Source: JADFRG01 sp046759305
GTDB taxonomy: Bacteria; Chloroflexota; Anaerolineae; Anaerolineales; E44-bin32
Assembly: GCA_046759305.1 (NCBI GenBank)
Contig: JBHIBY010000112.1
Location: forward strand, 1-6,535
DNA: 6,535 bases
Reading direction: 5' to 3'
This document shows, piece by piece, positions 6,079-6,535 of the stretch (position 1 is the stretch's first letter; every line of letters starts with the position of its first letter). A model generated the notes under the pieces. It was not told the DNA's origin. It searched no databases and saw nothing but the letters and a program-made list of their open reading frames with translations. The position numbers and the translations under genes were made by a program.

Positions 6079-6248
6079 CTTCCATCGCACAAGGGTTTAT
6101 TCTGGGAGTGCCCGCAGCGGCACAGCGAGAACGCTGTCTTCCCTTTTAGATCGAACTCCTTCCCTTCCGCATCCAGCAGCCTGATCTGCCCATCGGCCAC
6201 TTCCACGCGATAAGGACCATCCTTCTTCGCAGTTATGGTAACTAGCAT
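6024..6248 (-). CDS. CDGSH-type iron-sulfur protein
   Basis: This is a 74-residue protein with one CDGSH domain. The motif CRCGHSQNKPLCDGSH (residues about 46-61) matches C-x-C-x2-S-x3-P-x-C-D-G-S-H exactly: three cysteines and one histidine hold a redox-active 2Fe-2S cluster. The preceding part, DGPYRVEV through LLDAEGKEFDL and AFSLCRCG, is typical of small bacterial members. Their role is thought to be electron or cluster transfer, but no specific partner is known here. I chose the ATG at 6248, which has a strong purine-rich AAGGGGGAA site just before it and gives the MLVTITAKKDGPYRV start usual for the family. A longer frame back to 6314 would add 22 residues without family likeness. The C-terminal tail FQADDSAPRVSG is duplicated at 3925-3980. 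Both it and the DUF5131-tcmP operon read leftward, so read-through is possible. Confidence 0.9.
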   Translation of the reverse strand: MLVTITAKKDGPYRVEVADGQIRLLDAEGKEFDLKGKTAFSLCRCGHSQNKPLCDGSHSRVGFQADDSAPRVSG

Positions 6249-6349
6249 CAGCTTCCCCCTTTCCGCCCCCTCAAGGGCTGCTAGAGCATAGTGCATGAAC
6301 AGCCTCTCGGTCACCAGCTGGGGATGAGAGCCTCAAGCCAACATGCCCT

Positions 6350-6378
6350 ATTGTACGGCACCCATACGAAGATGTCGG
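6350..6378 (-). promoter_or_regulatory. Candidate sigma70-type promoter of the CDGSH gene
   Basis: On the minus strand CCGACA (6378-6373) is followed after 17 bp by TACAAT (6355-6350), giving four and five matches to the consensus hexamers. The start would lie about 95 nt before the chosen ATG at 6248. If it is used, the mRNA would also contain the longer frame back to 6314, so the start-site choice rests on the ribosome site and family length. Chance occurrence is possible. Confidence 0.35.
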
Positions 6379-6535
6379 TGAAGATCCTAATGCCCTGCAT
6401 ATCCACAATGAGGAGCAGAATCGGGTCAAGGTCCCAACGGATCTTGATGCGATTTGATTCCTCGCTACACACGGAGCTCTCGGACTGTCAGCCCCCGCCG
6501 GTGGATGCGGCACGCGAGCACCCGCGCTCCGTGCG
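6379..6535. other. Right edge without a supportable gene
   Basis: Open frames run on both strands, but none has a ribosome site or recognisable features. A plus-strand frame from the ATG at 6324 stays open to the window edge with a serine- and arginine-rich product. Another plus frame, ending in a TGA near 6458 and containing HPYEDVGEDPNALHIHNEE, has a more protein-like composition but no start codon, so it could be a decayed gene. A gene continuing beyond the window cannot be excluded. Confidence 0.3.

Noticed and set aside
6249..6314. A 22-residue longer N-terminus for the CDGSH protein.
   Set aside because: The extra residues are not like the family, and the ATG at 6248 has a much better ribosome site and gives the usual length.
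6271..6513. An 80-codon minus-strand frame upstream of the CDGSH gene.
   Set aside because: It is serine- and arginine-rich with no start signal, and it overlaps the start region of the CDGSH gene in another frame.

Overview
The window comes from a bacterium of moderate-to-high GC content. The broken uracil-DNA glycosylase tail at the left edge and the CDGSH iron-sulfur protein at the right are ordinary bacterial housekeeping-type proteins. Their style would fit Nitrospirota or a similar soil or freshwater lineage, but that is an impression and no marker here proves it. No rRNA, tRNA, CRISPR array, integrase or intact transposase is visible.

Layout, left to right. Bases 1-176 (+) are the C-terminal end of a type-4-like uracil-DNA glycosylase. 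Bases 362-1543 (+) encode a 393-residue protein with an ApeA-like HEPN domain at its C-terminus, carrying an R-x4-H ribonuclease-type motif. Bases 1544-1825 are a non-coding convergent gap. Bases 1826-3376 (-) encode a 516-residue Fic protein with a complete active-site motif and an N-terminal S-x3-E-G inhibitory motif. Upstream of fic and running into its first codons (3338-3553) is an array of nine related 16-bp sites, most of them imperfect palindromes. They are spaced alternately about 20 and 30 bp apart, and the site farthest from the gene sits on the -10 box of a good sigma70-type promoter. Bases 3581-4019 hold no convincing gene, but include a degraded copy of the last codons of a CDGSH gene. 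Bases 4020-5900 (-) carry a two-gene operon: a DUF5131 / Gp37-Gp68 three-cysteine protein followed, 6 nt later, by its partner TcmP, a methyltransferase-like protein. Bases 6024-6248 (-) encode a CDGSH iron-sulfur protein. The rest is upstream DNA without a clear gene.

Interpretation. Between two plain genes (UDG and CDGSH) lie three unrelated accessory units: a HEPN protein, a Fic protein with elaborate operator DNA, and the TcmP/DUF5131 pair. HEPN and Fic domains are typical of conflict and toxin-type systems, so the stretch looks like a small accessory or defence-like island, although no defence activity can be shown from sequence. The 56-bp direct repeat of the CDGSH gene tail on both sides of the TcmP/DUF5131 operon suggests that this pair arrived as a cassette at the 3' end of the CDGSH gene and restored its end, leaving the old end about 2.1 kb away. 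The most unusual items are the phased operator array of fic, that flanking repeat, and the uncharacterised TcmP/DUF5131 pair.
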